A DNA stretch of 64,000 nt from Pseudomonas sp. AB6 (GTDB taxonomy: Bacteria > Pseudomonadota > Gammaproteobacteria > Pseudomonadales > Pseudomonadaceae): the NCBI RefSeq assembly GCF_034314105.1, contig NZ_JAVIWJ010000001.1, forward strand, positions 4,812,501 through 4,876,500, read 5' to 3'. Below are positions 20,281 through 28,721 of the stretch, one piece after another. Under the pieces are notes generated by a model, which did not search any database, was not told the DNA's origin, and saw only the letters and a list, made by a program, of their open reading frames with translations. How positions within the stretch are numbered: position 1 is the stretch's first letter; every line of letters begins with the position of its first letter. The position numbers and the translations under genes were made by a program.

Positions 20281-20391
20281 TACTCCAAAACATGCCCTCG
20301 ACCAAATTCAGGATCAGCGGCTCAGGAGACCTAATCAGCAAGGCCGCTCACCCCATTGCTAAACGAAGCTACATGCCATAACACCCTGCAC

Positions 20392-20402
20392 AAAAATAAT
20401 AA
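20392..20402 (+). promoter_or_regulatory. A-rich Crc/Hfq-type motif at the MFS ribosome site
   Basis: AAAAATAATAA contains the AAnAAnAA pattern bound by Hfq with Crc in Pseudomonas, and directly abuts the GGAGGAG ribosome site of the MFS gene. It suggests translational catabolite repression of this carrier; binding is inferred. Confidence 0.45.
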
Positions 20403-20414
20403 GCGGAGGAGTTT

Positions 20415-21743
20415 ATGAAGAACGCTACAACTGTGGGCGCAGGTTCCGTCGGCGCCAACCCTGCAAAAAAGGTCGCATCCTATCGGCTCGCCGGCATGGC
20501 AAGCATGGCCGGTACCACCATCGAGTGGTATGACTTTTTCCTCTACGGCACGGCTGCCGCGCTGATCTTCGGCAAAATATTTTTCCCCGCACTGGACCCC
20601 ATCACTGGAGTGTTGGCGGCTTTCGCCACCTACGCCGTGGGCTTTCTCGGTCGGCCGTTGGGCGGGATTATTTTTGGCCATTTCGGTGACCGCATCGGGC
20701 GTAAATCCATGCTGTTGCTCACGCTGATGATGATGGGGATTCCGACCATCGTAATCGGGCTGATCCCCTCCTACGATCAAATCGGCTATTGGTCCGCGTT
20801 GATCCTGGTGCTGATGCGCTTTCTACAAGGTATGGCGGTCGGGGGCGAATGGGGCGGAGCTGTGCTGATGGCGGTCGAACATGCCCCCGAAGGCAAAAAA
20901 GGCTTTTATGGCAGCCTGCCGCAGACCGGTGTCGGTGCGGGCTTAGTCTTGGCGTCGTTGGCCATGGGCCTGGTCGCTAAACTGCCTGAAGCGGATATGC
21001 TCTCTTGGGGCTGGCGCCTGCCGTTTGTTGCCAGCGTGGTCTTGCTGGGCATCGGTTGGTTGATCCGCCTAAAAGTGCCCGAATCCCCTGCGTTCGAAAA
21101 AATAAAAGCGCAGAACACGGCGGTCAAAGTCCCGCTGTTTCAGGTTTTGCGCAAACACCCACGGGAAACCTTGACGATTATCGGAGCCCGCACGGCAGAG
21201 AACGCCTGGTTCTACATGTCAGTAACCTTTGCCTTGGCCTACGCTGCCAACCAATTGCAGATCCCCCGGGCCGATGTGCTCAACGCGATTACCTGTGGAG
21301 CGGTGTTGTCGCTGTTCACCATGCCGTTTTGCGGCTACCTCTCGGACAAAGTAGGCCAGCGCCGCTTGTACTTCGCCGGGCTGTTATTGCTCTGCGCGTT
21401 TATTTATCCGTTTTTCGCCATGCTCGAAACCCGCGAGCCTGTATGGGTCTGGTGGGCAATGGTGCTGGCGGTCGGGGTGGTCTTCCCGATCATGTATGCC
21501 CCTGAATCGCTGTTGTTCGCCCGGCAGTTTCCGGCGGAAATTCGTTACAGCGGCATCTCGGTGTCCGTGCAACTGGCCGGCGTGTTGGGTGGCGGATTCG
21601 CGCCGATGATCGCCACCAAATTGCTGACTTACGCCGACGGCAGCCCGCATTACGTCATCGTCTACCTCCTTGGCATGGCCGTGATCGCGCTGTTCTGTAC
21701 TGCACTGATGAAACCCGATCCGGCGCGGTATCACGCACCCTGA
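20415..21743 (+). CDS. MFS transporter, metabolite:H+ symporter type
   Basis: A 442-residue 12-helix carrier of the metabolite:H+ symporter (MHS) branch, which includes ShiA, KgtP and ProP. Family signatures are GTTIEWYDFFLYGTAAALIF near residue 33, the loop GHFGDRIGRKSMLL, and RFLQGMAVGGEWGGAVLMAVE. It imports a small organic acid; the partner genes mmsA and mmsB suggest 3-hydroxyisobutyrate, 3-hydroxypropionate or a similar acid. The start has a strong GGAGGAG with an A-rich motif just before it. It leads the operon with mmsA (75 bases downstream) and mmsB, divergent from the LysR gene. Confidence 0.9.
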   Translation: MKNATTVGAGSVGANPAKKVASYRLAGMASMAGTTIEWYDFFLYGTAAALIFGKIFFPALDPITGVLAAFATYAVGFLGRPLGGIIFGHFGDRIGRKSMLLLTLMMMGIPTIVIGLIPSYDQIGYWSALILVLMRFLQGMAVGGEWGGAVLMAVEHAPEGKKGFYGSLPQTGVGAGLVLASLAMGLVAKLPEADMLSWGWRLPFVASVVLLGIGWLIRLKVPESPAFEKIKAQNTAVKVPLFQVLRKHPRETLTIIGARTAENAWFYMSVTFALAYAANQLQIPRADVLNAITCGAVLSLFTMPFCGYLSDKVGQRRLYFAGLLLLCAFIYPFFAMLETREPVWVWWAMVLAVGVVFPIMYAPESLLFARQFPAEIRYSGISVSVQLAGVLGGGFAPMIATKLLTYADGSPHYVIVYLLGMAVIALFCTALMKPDPARYHAP

Positions 21744-21818
21744 ATAGATCTAAAACAAACGGCTTGATCTGAATTTTTCGCTGCCCCTACTGGGCCGTTC
21801 GAATACTGGAGAACTTGA

Positions 21819-23357
21819 ATGAACGCTTTGCAGAGTCTTTCAATCAACAACACATCCGGCGCTGTTGCCCGAGTCAAACTGCTGATCGCGGGTGAGTGGG
21901 TCGATTCGAAAACCAATGAATGGCGCGACATTGTTAACCCGGCGACCCAAGAAGTCTTGGCGCAAGTGCCGTTCGCGACTGAAGCCGAAGTGAACGCCGC
22001 CGTCGCTGCCGCGAAGCAGGCGTTCCAAACCTGGCGCCATACGCCTATCGGTGCGCGGATGCGCATCATGCTCAAGCTTCAGGCGTTGATCCGTGAACAC
22101 TCCAAGCGCATCGCTATGGTGCTGAGCGCCGAGCAGGGCAAGACCATAGCGGATGCCGAAGGCGACATTTTTCGCGGCCTGGAAGTGGTCGAGCATGCGT
22201 GCTCCATCGGCACCCTGCAGATGGGCGAATTCTCGGAAAACGTCGCAGGCGGAGTCGATACCTACACGCTGCGTCAACCTATAGGTGTCTGCGCCGGAAT
22301 CACCCCGTTCAACTTCCCGGCGATGATTCCGTTGTGGATGTTCCCGATGGCCATCGCCTGCGGCAACACCTTCGTGCTTAAACCTTCTGAGCAAGATCCG
22401 ATGTCGACCATGTTGCTGGTTGAATTGGCGGTAGAGGCGGGCATACCGGCTGGCGTGCTCAACGTGGTCCACGGCGGCAAGCAAGTGGTGGATGGAATTT
22501 GCACCCATAAAGACATCAAAGCTGTGTCATTCGTTGGATCCACCGAAGTGGGCACCCACGTGTACAACCTCGCTGGTCAACACGGCAAGCGCGTGCAATC
22601 GATGATGGGCGCGAAAAACCACGCTGTGGTTTTGGCTGATGCCAACCGCGAGCAAACTCTTAACGCGTTAGTGGGCGCGGGCTTCGGCGCTGCGGGTCAA
22701 CGCTGCATGGCCACCTCAGTGGTGGTGTTGGTAGGCGCGGCTAAACAATGGCTGCCGGACCTCAAAGCCCTGGCGCAAAAACTCACGGTGAATGCCGGTA
22801 GCGAAGCGGGCACCGATGTTGGGCCGTTGATTTCCAAACGCGCTAAAGAGCGTGTGTTGAGCTTGATCGAAAGTGGGGTCCGCGAGGGCGCCAAGCTTGA
22901 ACTGGATGGTCGCGGTGTCTCAGTGCCGGGTTTCGAAGATGGCAATTTTGTTGGGCCGACCCTATTTTCCGGCGTGACCACGCAGATGCAGATCTACACC
23001 CAGGAAATCTTCGGCCCGGTATTGGTGGTGCTGGAAGTCGAGACCCTTGATCAGGCAATTGCCTTGGTCAACGCCAACCCTTACGGCAACGGTACTGGCC
23101 TGTTTACCCAAAGCGGCGCAGCGGCACGCAAGTTTCAGAATGAGATCGATGTCGGACAGGTCGGGATCAATATTCCGATTCCTGTGCCAGTGCCTTATTT
23201 CAGCTTCACCGGCTCGCGCGGTTCGAAACTCGGCGACTTGGGTCCGTATGGCAAGCAAGTGGTGCAGTTCTACACCCAGACCAAAACGGTCACCAGTCGC
23301 TGGTTTGATGATGACAGCGTGAACGATGGCGTCAACACCACCATTAATCTGCGCTAA
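21819..23357 (+). CDS. mmsA: CoA-acylating methylmalonate-semialdehyde dehydrogenase
   Basis: A 512-residue aldehyde dehydrogenase of the MmsA type. It oxidises (methyl)malonate semialdehyde with CoA and NAD+ to propionyl-CoA or acetyl-CoA and CO2, in valine, beta-alanine and 3-hydroxypropionate breakdown. The catalytic cysteine is Cys296 in GFGAAGQRCMATS. The region that holds the general-base glutamate in hydrolytic enzymes reads MMGAKNH (262-268) instead of ELGGK, which marks the CoA-acylating branch. NITPFNFPA-type sequence (GITPFNFPAMIPLWMFPMAIACGN, in two parts at about 160-183) forms the cofactor site. It is followed by mmsB after a REP-bearing gap of 104 bases. Confidence 0.95.
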   Translation: MNALQSLSINNTSGAVARVKLLIAGEWVDSKTNEWRDIVNPATQEVLAQVPFATEAEVNAAVAAAKQAFQTWRHTPIGARMRIMLKLQALIREHSKRIAMVLSAEQGKTIADAEGDIFRGLEVVEHACSIGTLQMGEFSENVAGGVDTYTLRQPIGVCAGITPFNFPAMIPLWMFPMAIACGNTFVLKPSEQDPMSTMLLVELAVEAGIPAGVLNVVHGGKQVVDGICTHKDIKAVSFVGSTEVGTHVYNLAGQHGKRVQSMMGAKNHAVVLADANREQTLNALVGAGFGAAGQRCMATSVVVLVGAAKQWLPDLKALAQKLTVNAGSEAGTDVGPLISKRAKERVLSLIESGVREGAKLELDGRGVSVPGFEDGNFVGPTLFSGVTTQMQIYTQEIFGPVLVVLEVETLDQAIALVNANPYGNGTGLFTQSGAAARKFQNEIDVGQVGINIPIPVPVPYFSFTGSRGSKLGDLGPYGKQVVQFYTQTKTVTSRWFDDDSVNDGVNTTINLR

Positions 23358-23419
23358 GTCATTGCCTGTAAAAGCCAGCGTGTGGGCGAGGGAAAATATG
23401 CGGCGGTTCAGATATGCCG

Positions 23420-23445
23420 GTTCGCCAACAAGTAGGCATCTACAG
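23420..23445. repeat. REP-like element between mmsA and mmsB
   Basis: GTTCGCCAACAAG followed by GCATCTACAG matches the core of the Pseudomonas REP palindrome also seen at 35358 and 62225. It is a single copy, not an inverted pair, and may modulate mmsB expression. Confidence 0.5.
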
Positions 23446-23461
23446 ACTAAGGAGAATAACC

Positions 23462-24349
23462 ATGAAAATCGCATTCATCGGCCTGGGCAACATGGGCGCG
23501 CCCATGGCGCGCAATCTGATCAAAGCTGGCCATTCACTGAATCTGTTTGACCTTAATAAAACTGTGTTGGCGAAACTCGGCGCGTTAGGTGCCACCATCA
23601 GCGCATCGCCCAAGGACGCATCCCAGGGCGTCGAGTTGGTGATCACCATGCTTCCCGCCGCGGCCCATGTGCGCAGCGTTTACCTAAACGAAGACGGCGT
23701 GCTGGCCGGGATTGGCCGTGGTGTACCCGCTGTGGATTGCAGCACGATTGATCCGCAGACCATCCGCGAGGTGGCGGCGGCAGCGGCCAAACAAGGCGTG
23801 GTTCTCGGCGATGCGCCGGTGTCGGGCGGCACTGGGGGGGCTCAGGCCGGGACACTCACCTTTATGGTCGGTGCCAGCCCACAGCATTTCGAAATGCTAA
23901 GGCCGGTCTTGGCGCAGATGGGTAAAAACATCGTTCATTGCGGTGACATTGGCACTGGGCAAATTGCCAAAATCTGCAACAACATGCTCTTGGGTATCTC
24001 CATGATCGGCGTCGCCGAGGCTATGGCTTTGGGCAATACCCTGGGGATCGATACCGGCATTTTGGCCGGCATTATCAACAGTTCGACCGGGCGCTGCTGG
24101 AGCTCTGAAGTCTACAATCCCTGGCCGGGTATCGTGGAAACTGCCCCGGCATCGCGTGGCTATACCGGAGGTTTTGGAGCAGAACTGATGCTTAAGGATT
24201 TGGGCCTGGCAACCGAAGCCGCAAGGGTCGCCCATCAACCGGTGATTCTTGGCGCTGTCGCGCAGCAGCTTTACCAGGCCATGAGCTTACGGGGTGAGGG
24301 CGGTAAGGATTTCTCGGCCATCATTGAGTCCTATCGTAAACCTGAATAA
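23462..24349 (+). CDS. mmsB: 3-hydroxyisobutyrate dehydrogenase
   Basis: A 295-residue beta-hydroxyacid dehydrogenase that oxidises 3-hydroxyisobutyrate (and often 3-hydroxypropionate) to the semialdehyde used by MmsA. The NAD-binding loop is GLGNMGAPMARNL (7-19). Substrate-binding DAPVSGGTGGAQAG lies at 117-130. The catalytic lysine is Lys170, with Asn174 in GQIAKICNN. The C-terminal KDLGLATEAA motif is also present. The start at 23462 has AAGGAG and gives the canonical MKIAFIGLGNMG. A strong hairpin follows the gene at 24371. Confidence 0.95.
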   Translation: MKIAFIGLGNMGAPMARNLIKAGHSLNLFDLNKTVLAKLGALGATISASPKDASQGVELVITMLPAAAHVRSVYLNEDGVLAGIGRGVPAVDCSTIDPQTIREVAAAAAKQGVVLGDAPVSGGTGGAQAGTLTFMVGASPQHFEMLRPVLAQMGKNIVHCGDIGTGQIAKICNNMLLGISMIGVAEAMALGNTLGIDTGILAGIINSSTGRCWSSEVYNPWPGIVETAPASRGYTGGFGAELMLKDLGLATEAARVAHQPVILGAVAQQLYQAMSLRGEGGKDFSAIIESYRKPE

Positions 24350-24370
24350 AACGCGGAGTTTGAAGGCCCT

Positions 24371-24397
24371 CAATAGGCGGGTATCATCCGCCTATTG
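24371..24397 (+). terminator. Hairpin after mmsB
   Basis: CAATAGGCGG, loop GTATCAT, CCGCCTATTG: a perfect 10-bp stem 21 bases after the mmsB stop. There is no T-run, so it may protect the mRNA 3' end or end transcription with Rho. It separates mmsB from the histidine kinase. Confidence 0.6.
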
Positions 24398-24458
24398 GTC
24401 TCGATTCCGATGCCTTCTTGTGTGTGTGCCCCGAATGTCGTTGAAGTTCTGGAAATCG

Positions 24459-25766
24459 ATGGACATCAAGCACAGCTTGAAGCAAAGGATCGTGGTGGTC
24501 TTTTCGCTGATGAGTGTGCTGGTGGCTGGGGTATTCGCCGTGGGCATTATCGTGACCGTGCACGTGGTCGAGAAAAGATTGACCACTGCCACACTCGGTC
24601 GGGATCTTCATCGGCTGATGGTAATGGACAGCGTTGAAAGCTGGAGCCACAAACCGGAAAAAGAAGAGTTGTTTTATGTCGAGGGCGGCGCCGGTGAACT
24701 TGCCATTGTCGGCGATTTAGCCGAGCTGGCGCCGGGCTTCCATGAGGTACACCGCGGCGAAAAAGCTTATTACGCTATGGTCGAGATGGTCAGTGGTCGT
24801 CGCTACGTGCTGCTGCGTGACCAGCGCAATTTTGAAAAGCGTGAAAGGATTTTGTTTGGGATCGTATGCGTCGGTTTTATCCTCAGCATCCTTCTGGCAA
24901 TTTTATTGGGTCGCTTGTTGGCGCGCCGTGTGATGGCACCGGTGGTTAATCTCTCGCGTCAAGTCCGCTACCGCGATCAAATTCTTGAACTTGCCCCCGC
25001 CTTATCACCCAACTACGCCCGTGATGAGGTCGGCGAGCTTGCAGTATCGTTCGATGCCACCTTGGGTCGCTTGCGTGCAGCACTGGGTCGCGAAAAACTC
25101 TTCACCAGTGACGTCAGTCATGAACTGCGAACGCCGCTAATGGTATTGGCCAGCTCGTGTGAATTGCTGTTGGAAAGCTCTCTGCTTGATGATCGATCCC
25201 GTAATCAGGTCAAGCGCATAGCTCGGGCCAGCGCCGGGATGAGTCAGTTGGTTGAAACCTTTTTGATGCTGGCGCGGGTCGAGGGCAACGAAAGTCGACA
25301 CGGGCCCCGCTCGACGCTGTTAGACGTTGCTGAAGAACTGGTCGATCTGTGGCGCAAGCCCATCGAGGAAAAGGGCTTGCAACTGCTGTTTGATCCGGGC
25401 GAAACCTTGCCTACATTGTTCAATGCAACTTTGGTGCATTCGGTGATGGGTAACCTGCTGCGCAACGCTTGGCACTACACAGACGTAGGCTTCATACGCC
25501 TAGCGCTGAACCCGCACGGTTTTGCCGTCGAAGACAGCGGTATTGGCATTCCTGAAAGCCTTCACGAAGCCATGTTCCAACCCTTCGTCAGGGGGGATGA
25601 ACAGCGCGGTGAAGGACTGGGTCTTGGTCTTTCACTGGTACAGCGAATCTGCGAAAACCAGCATTGGACCGTCGCGCTCAGAAGCCTGAAGCCCAGCGGG
25701 TGTTGTTTTGAAGTTGTGCTGGATCCGGTTCCGCCTGTAGCCAACGTGTTGGCGAAGAACCCTTGA
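24459..25766 (+). CDS. Orphan membrane sensor histidine kinase
   Basis: A 435-residue sensor kinase from the ATG at 24459; another ATG in frame at 24435 would add eight residues. Order: membrane helix 1 (11-33), a short periplasmic part (about 40-128), membrane helix 2 (131-153), a HAMP-like segment, then the phosphoacceptor His221 in DVSHELRTPL. The ATP-binding domain has N-box NLLRNAWHYT, G1 VEDSGIGI and G2 GEGLGLGLSL. All catalytic motifs look intact. The sensed signal is unknown. No response regulator lies next to it: mmsB is upstream and a Fic remnant downstream. It therefore either works with a distant regulator or lost its partner. Confidence 0.9.
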   Translation: MDIKHSLKQRIVVVFSLMSVLVAGVFAVGIIVTVHVVEKRLTTATLGRDLHRLMVMDSVESWSHKPEKEELFYVEGGAGELAIVGDLAELAPGFHEVHRGEKAYYAMVEMVSGRRYVLLRDQRNFEKRERILFGIVCVGFILSILLAILLGRLLARRVMAPVVNLSRQVRYRDQILELAPALSPNYARDEVGELAVSFDATLGRLRAALGREKLFTSDVSHELRTPLMVLASSCELLLESSLLDDRSRNQVKRIARASAGMSQLVETFLMLARVEGNESRHGPRSTLLDVAEELVDLWRKPIEEKGLQLLFDPGETLPTLFNATLVHSVMGNLLRNAWHYTDVGFIRLALNPHGFAVEDSGIGIPESLHEAMFQPFVRGDEQRGEGLGLGLSLVQRICENQHWTVALRSLKPSGCCFEVVLDPVPPVANVLAKNP

Positions 25767-25805
25767 GGTGTTTGGGGCATACCGCCTCGCGTCGGACAGC
25801 CTTGA

Positions 25806-26006
25806 GATGCCGCTTTACATATCCGCGTGGGCGGCTTACTGCGGGTGACCAGTAGCTTCTACAGCAATTTGATCGAAGGGCAGTTTACTGAGCCGGTCAC
25901 CCTGGCCCCTTCTGCACCGAAGCGCAGTCGCAGAGAGCTGACAGAGTTGGCCATGACCCATATTGGTGCCCAGGAAGCATTCGAGCGGTTGGTCGAGCTA
26001 GGGTAG
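25806..26006 (+). pseudogene. Remnant of a Fic-family protein
   Basis: One frame without a start codon reads about 66 residues ending at TAG 26004-26006. It contains RVTSSFYSNLIEGQFTEP followed by KRSRRELTELAMTHI. This matches the inhibitory-helix and early region of Fic proteins (family pattern S-Y-Y-S-N-L-I-E-G). The catalytic HPFxxGNGR part is absent, and a stop lies directly upstream at 25803. So this is a leftover of an AMP-transferase gene, not a working one. The identification rests on remembered family sequence. Confidence 0.55.
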
Positions 26007-26064
26007 GTCACAGCGACAATGGCGGATGGGTCTCCGCCATGTGCTTTGACCTGCAATCGAGCTA

Positions 26065-26409
26065 TCAAGCAAAAACAAAATACTTCCTGACCGTCTCAAC
26101 CACTTCCCAAATCCCTTTCATGCCCGGCTCAACGATAAAGATATCGCCCGCACGTAAGTGAATAGGCTCCATGCCGTCCGGCGTGATGATGCAGTAACCT
26201 TCTTGAAAGTGGCAGTATTCCCACTTCACATAGTCCACGCGCCATTTGCCTGGAGTGCAGATCCAGGTGCCCATGATTTTGCTGCCGTCTTCAGAAGTGT
26301 AAGCGTTGAGGTTGACGGTGTGCGGATCACCTTCAAGCTTCTCCCATTTGCAGGCGTCAAGCACGGGCAGCGGGTGAGTATCGCGAAGGACGGTAATCGG
26401 CGTAGACAT
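26065..26409 (-). CDS. Small cupin-domain protein
   Basis: A 114-residue single-domain cupin, close to the (S)-ureidoglycine aminohydrolase-type cupin family (DUF861). The second half has GTWICTPGKWRVDYVKWEYCHFQEGYCIITPDG, read in pieces at about 47-79, then LRAGDIFIVEPGMKGIWEVVETVRKYFVF. The usual metal-binding histidines of cupin motif 1 are mostly missing here (EYCHF keeps one His), so catalysis is uncertain and a binding role is possible. The start at 26409 has GGAG six bases upstream. It lies 167 bases downstream of a LysR gene on the same strand. Confidence 0.8.
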   Translation of the reverse strand: MSTPITVLRDTHPLPVLDACKWEKLEGDPHTVNLNAYTSEDGSKIMGTWICTPGKWRVDYVKWEYCHFQEGYCIITPDGMEPIHLRAGDIFIVEPGMKGIWEVVETVRKYFVFA

Positions 26410-26576
26410 GGCAACTCCAGAAGGTAGGCGCGCGGTTAATAGCGCGCGGATACCATAGGGCGATTGCTTGATGGTCAGTTGTCTGTGCTCGACATCGAGG
26501 TATCCAGAAACGCTGAGGGCTACGAACCGACCGCGTCAGGTCGGCGCGTGCTGGGCAAGCCAATCAAGCGCGACGG

Positions 26577-27470
26577 CTATTCGCTCGGGGTGGTGCTCAA
26601 GGCGTCCACTAACATCTTGGCGTACCCCGGCAGTACGGAAAAATCAGTCGCGCATAACAGCAGTTTGCGATCAGCCCATGGGTCGCTCAGCGCAATGCTC
26701 CTCACCGCATGGGTGCGCTCGTAACGATCAACCGCAGCGCGCGGTACGATTCCCAGGCCCACGCCACGAGCAACCATACGCATTACCCCGGCAAACCCTT
26801 CGGCCCGCGCCCGAATTCGCAAGCGTTTGCCAACATGCAACGCTTGTTCTTCGAGGTAAATCGCTATCGCATTGTTGGCCGTCAAGGCCACATGATCGAA
26901 GTCCAGCGTTTGCGCAAAGCAGAGCGATTGATGGATGTTTAGCGGGTGATCCACTGGCATGACCAGTGCCAGCGGGTCATCGCGAAACGGCAGTGTTTGT
27001 AGATCACTGGCATCGACAGCGTCAGAAATGATGCCGATGTCTGCCGCGCCTTGACGCACGGCGTGTAGGATTCTCAAGCTTGGGTGTTCTTCCAGATCAA
27101 CATCGATGGAGGGATGCTTGATCAAAAAATCCCCCAGCAGTTCCGGCAGGTATTCGGTCAGCGCGGAGGTATTGCACAGCATTCGGACCTGGCCTTTGAA
27201 GCCCTTGGCATAGTCTGTCAGGCAAAACTGCATACGGTCGACCTGCTGCAGGATCAGTCTTGCGTGCCGGGCCATGGCCTTGCCGGCAGGCGTCGCTGTC
27301 ACGCCGCGTCGTCCTCGCTCCAACAATGGTGTGCCCAATGATCCTTCAAGCGCCCGAATCCGGGCGCTCGCTGAAGCCAATGACAAATGACTGCGGCTGG
27401 CACCCGCCGTGATGCTGCTGCTCTCAGTCACATTGAGAAAAAGCCGAAGGTCGATCAGATCGAAGTGCAT
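26577..27470 (-). CDS. LysR-family regulator, divergent to a TSUP exporter
   Basis: A 297-residue LysR-type regulator. The HTH is residues 3-62 (LIDLRLFLNVTESSSITAGA, LASASARIRALEGSLGTPLLERGRRG), followed by a typical effector domain with GVGLGIVPRAAV near the end. It has GGGTG eight bases before the ATG at 27470. The divergent neighbour at 27567 is a TSUP membrane protein, which is its most likely target; the pair shares a 96-base gap with a dyad. The ligand is unknown; TSUP carriers move sulfite, sulfonates and other organosulfur anions. Confidence 0.9.
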   Translation of the reverse strand: MHFDLIDLRLFLNVTESSSITAGASRSHLSLASASARIRALEGSLGTPLLERGRRGVTATPAGKAMARHARLILQQVDRMQFCLTDYAKGFKGQVRMLCNTSALTEYLPELLGDFLIKHPSIDVDLEEHPSLRILHAVRQGAADIGIISDAVDASDLQTLPFRDDPLALVMPVDHPLNIHQSLCFAQTLDFDHVALTANNAIAIYLEEQALHVGKRLRIRARAEGFAGVMRMVARGVGLGIVPRAAVDRYERTHAVRSIALSDPWADRKLLLCATDFSVLPGYAKMLVDALSTTPSE

Positions 27471-27490
27471 TTAAGTTCACCCTTGTAAAC

Positions 27491-27513
27491 AGCCTCTGTC
27501 TATGCCTGAGGCT
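27491..27513. promoter_or_regulatory. Candidate LysR operator
   Basis: AGCCTC, eleven bases, GAGGCT: a 23-base interrupted dyad in the 96-base gap between the LysR and TSUP genes. An operator role is inferred from position only. Confidence 0.4.
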
Positions 27514-27566
27514 AGCTCAAAATATGACAGCTTTTCGCATGCGCTTGGCCGCGACATTATTACGTC

Positions 27567-28328
27567 ATGAATACGCTCATAGAACTTTATCAGCATCTGG
27601 GCTGGGCGCTGTCGTTACTGGTGCTCTGTGTTTTTATGACGGCAGGCGTGGTCAAAGGCGTCATCGGCCTTGGCTTGCCAACGGTGGCAATGGGATTGTT
27701 GGGCTTGGCTATGGTGCCGGCGCAGGCTGCCGCTTTGCTGATCATTCCGGCGACGGTAACTAATGTTTGGCAGTTGGCGACAGGCGGCCAGTTACGGGCA
27801 TTGTTCCGGCGGTTATGGACGATGCTGTTATTGATTTTTCTTGGCACCGGCCTGGGTACGCTCTGGTTGGGCGTGGGATCGGACCAGACTATGAACCGCG
27901 TGCTAGGCGCGGTCTTGGCGCTGTATGCGCTGAGTGGCTTGTTCCTGCCGCCCCTGCATGTTGCACCGCGATTTGAGCGTTGGCTCGGGCCGCTTTGTGG
28001 ATTGATTACAGGCATTTTGACATCCGCCACCGGATTATTTGCGATGCCTGCCGTGCCTTATTTACAAGCGTTAGGCTTGGACCGCAATCAGTTGGTTCAA
28101 GCATTGGGACTATCGTTCACCGTCTCGACGTTGGCATTGGCGGCGGGCCTGTATTGGCAGGGTGCGCTGGGCAGCGGTGAGATGGGCGCCTCATTGCTGG
28201 CATTAGTGCCCGCGTTGCTGGGCATGATGCTCGGTCAGTGGTTGCGCCAGCGCATCAGTGCGGCACTGTTCAAGCGGGTGTTTTTCGTTGGAATGGGGTT
28301 ACTTGGATTGCATCTGTTAATGGCCTAG
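27567..28328 (+). CDS. TauE/SafE (TSUP) family membrane transporter
   Basis: A 253-residue inner-membrane protein with about eight hydrophobic helices. It has the repeated TSUP motif: GVVKGVIGLGLPTVAMGLLGL in the first half and LITGILTSATGLFAMPAVPYLQALGL in the second. TSUP proteins export or import sulfite, sulfoacetate, taurine-derived anions and other organic acids. The ATG at 27567 has no strong ribosome site but is the only start that keeps helix 1. It is divergent from, and probably controlled by, the LysR protein at 26577. A degraded LysR gene follows directly. Confidence 0.88.
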   Translation: MNTLIELYQHLGWALSLLVLCVFMTAGVVKGVIGLGLPTVAMGLLGLAMVPAQAAALLIIPATVTNVWQLATGGQLRALFRRLWTMLLLIFLGTGLGTLWLGVGSDQTMNRVLGAVLALYALSGLFLPPLHVAPRFERWLGPLCGLITGILTSATGLFAMPAVPYLQALGLDRNQLVQALGLSFTVSTLALAAGLYWQGALGSGEMGASLLALVPALLGMMLGQWLRQRISAALFKRVFFVGMGLLGLHLLMA

Positions 28329-28349
28329 TCGAATCCTTGCAGCAATACC

Positions 28350-28610
28350 AGATGATTCGTGCGTGTGGGTCAAATAGCGGAGAAGCCGTGCGTCAGTTAG
28401 CCTTAGCCGGGGAGGGCGTTGTTTGCCTATCGCACTTCATGACCGACGAAGACATTCGCCTCAAGCCCTTGTAGGTCATTCTTCCTGAAGCCAACAGCGG
28501 TTACCGGCAACCGATTCATGCGGTGCACTACCGAAAACTCGCAATTGGCGCTGCGTATTCAATGTTTTCTCGACTTCCTCCAGAGGAAGCTGGCAAATTA
28601 CGCCGCCTGA
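28350..28610 (+). pseudogene. C-terminal remnant of a LysR-family regulator
   Basis: The 393 bases between the TSUP stop and the lipoprotein start hold a decayed LysR gene. One frame reads SNSGEAVRQLALAGEGVVCLSHFMTDEDIR, a standard LysR C-terminal segment, then hits TAG at 28472-28474. The same frame continues as VILPEANSGYRQPIHAVHY. The rest, NSQLALRIQCFLDFLQRKLANYAA, is in another frame and ends at TGA 28608-28610. So at least one stop and one frameshift are present, and the N-terminal half including the HTH is gone. A start near 28350 is approximate. Confidence 0.75.
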
Positions 28611-28721
28611 GGCTGAGCCTTTACCGATTATTTACTGCGCCGGGCTCGTTGATTGAGGCCGCTGCGGTTAGGCTGCTCGCTTTAGCCGAGCCAACTGATA
28701 GGGATGGACTGTGTGGGGTGC

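Noticed and set aside
26464..26724. Plus-strand open frame of 86 codons between the cupin gene and the end of a LysR gene.
   Set aside because: No family resemblance, and it overlaps the LysR C-terminus.
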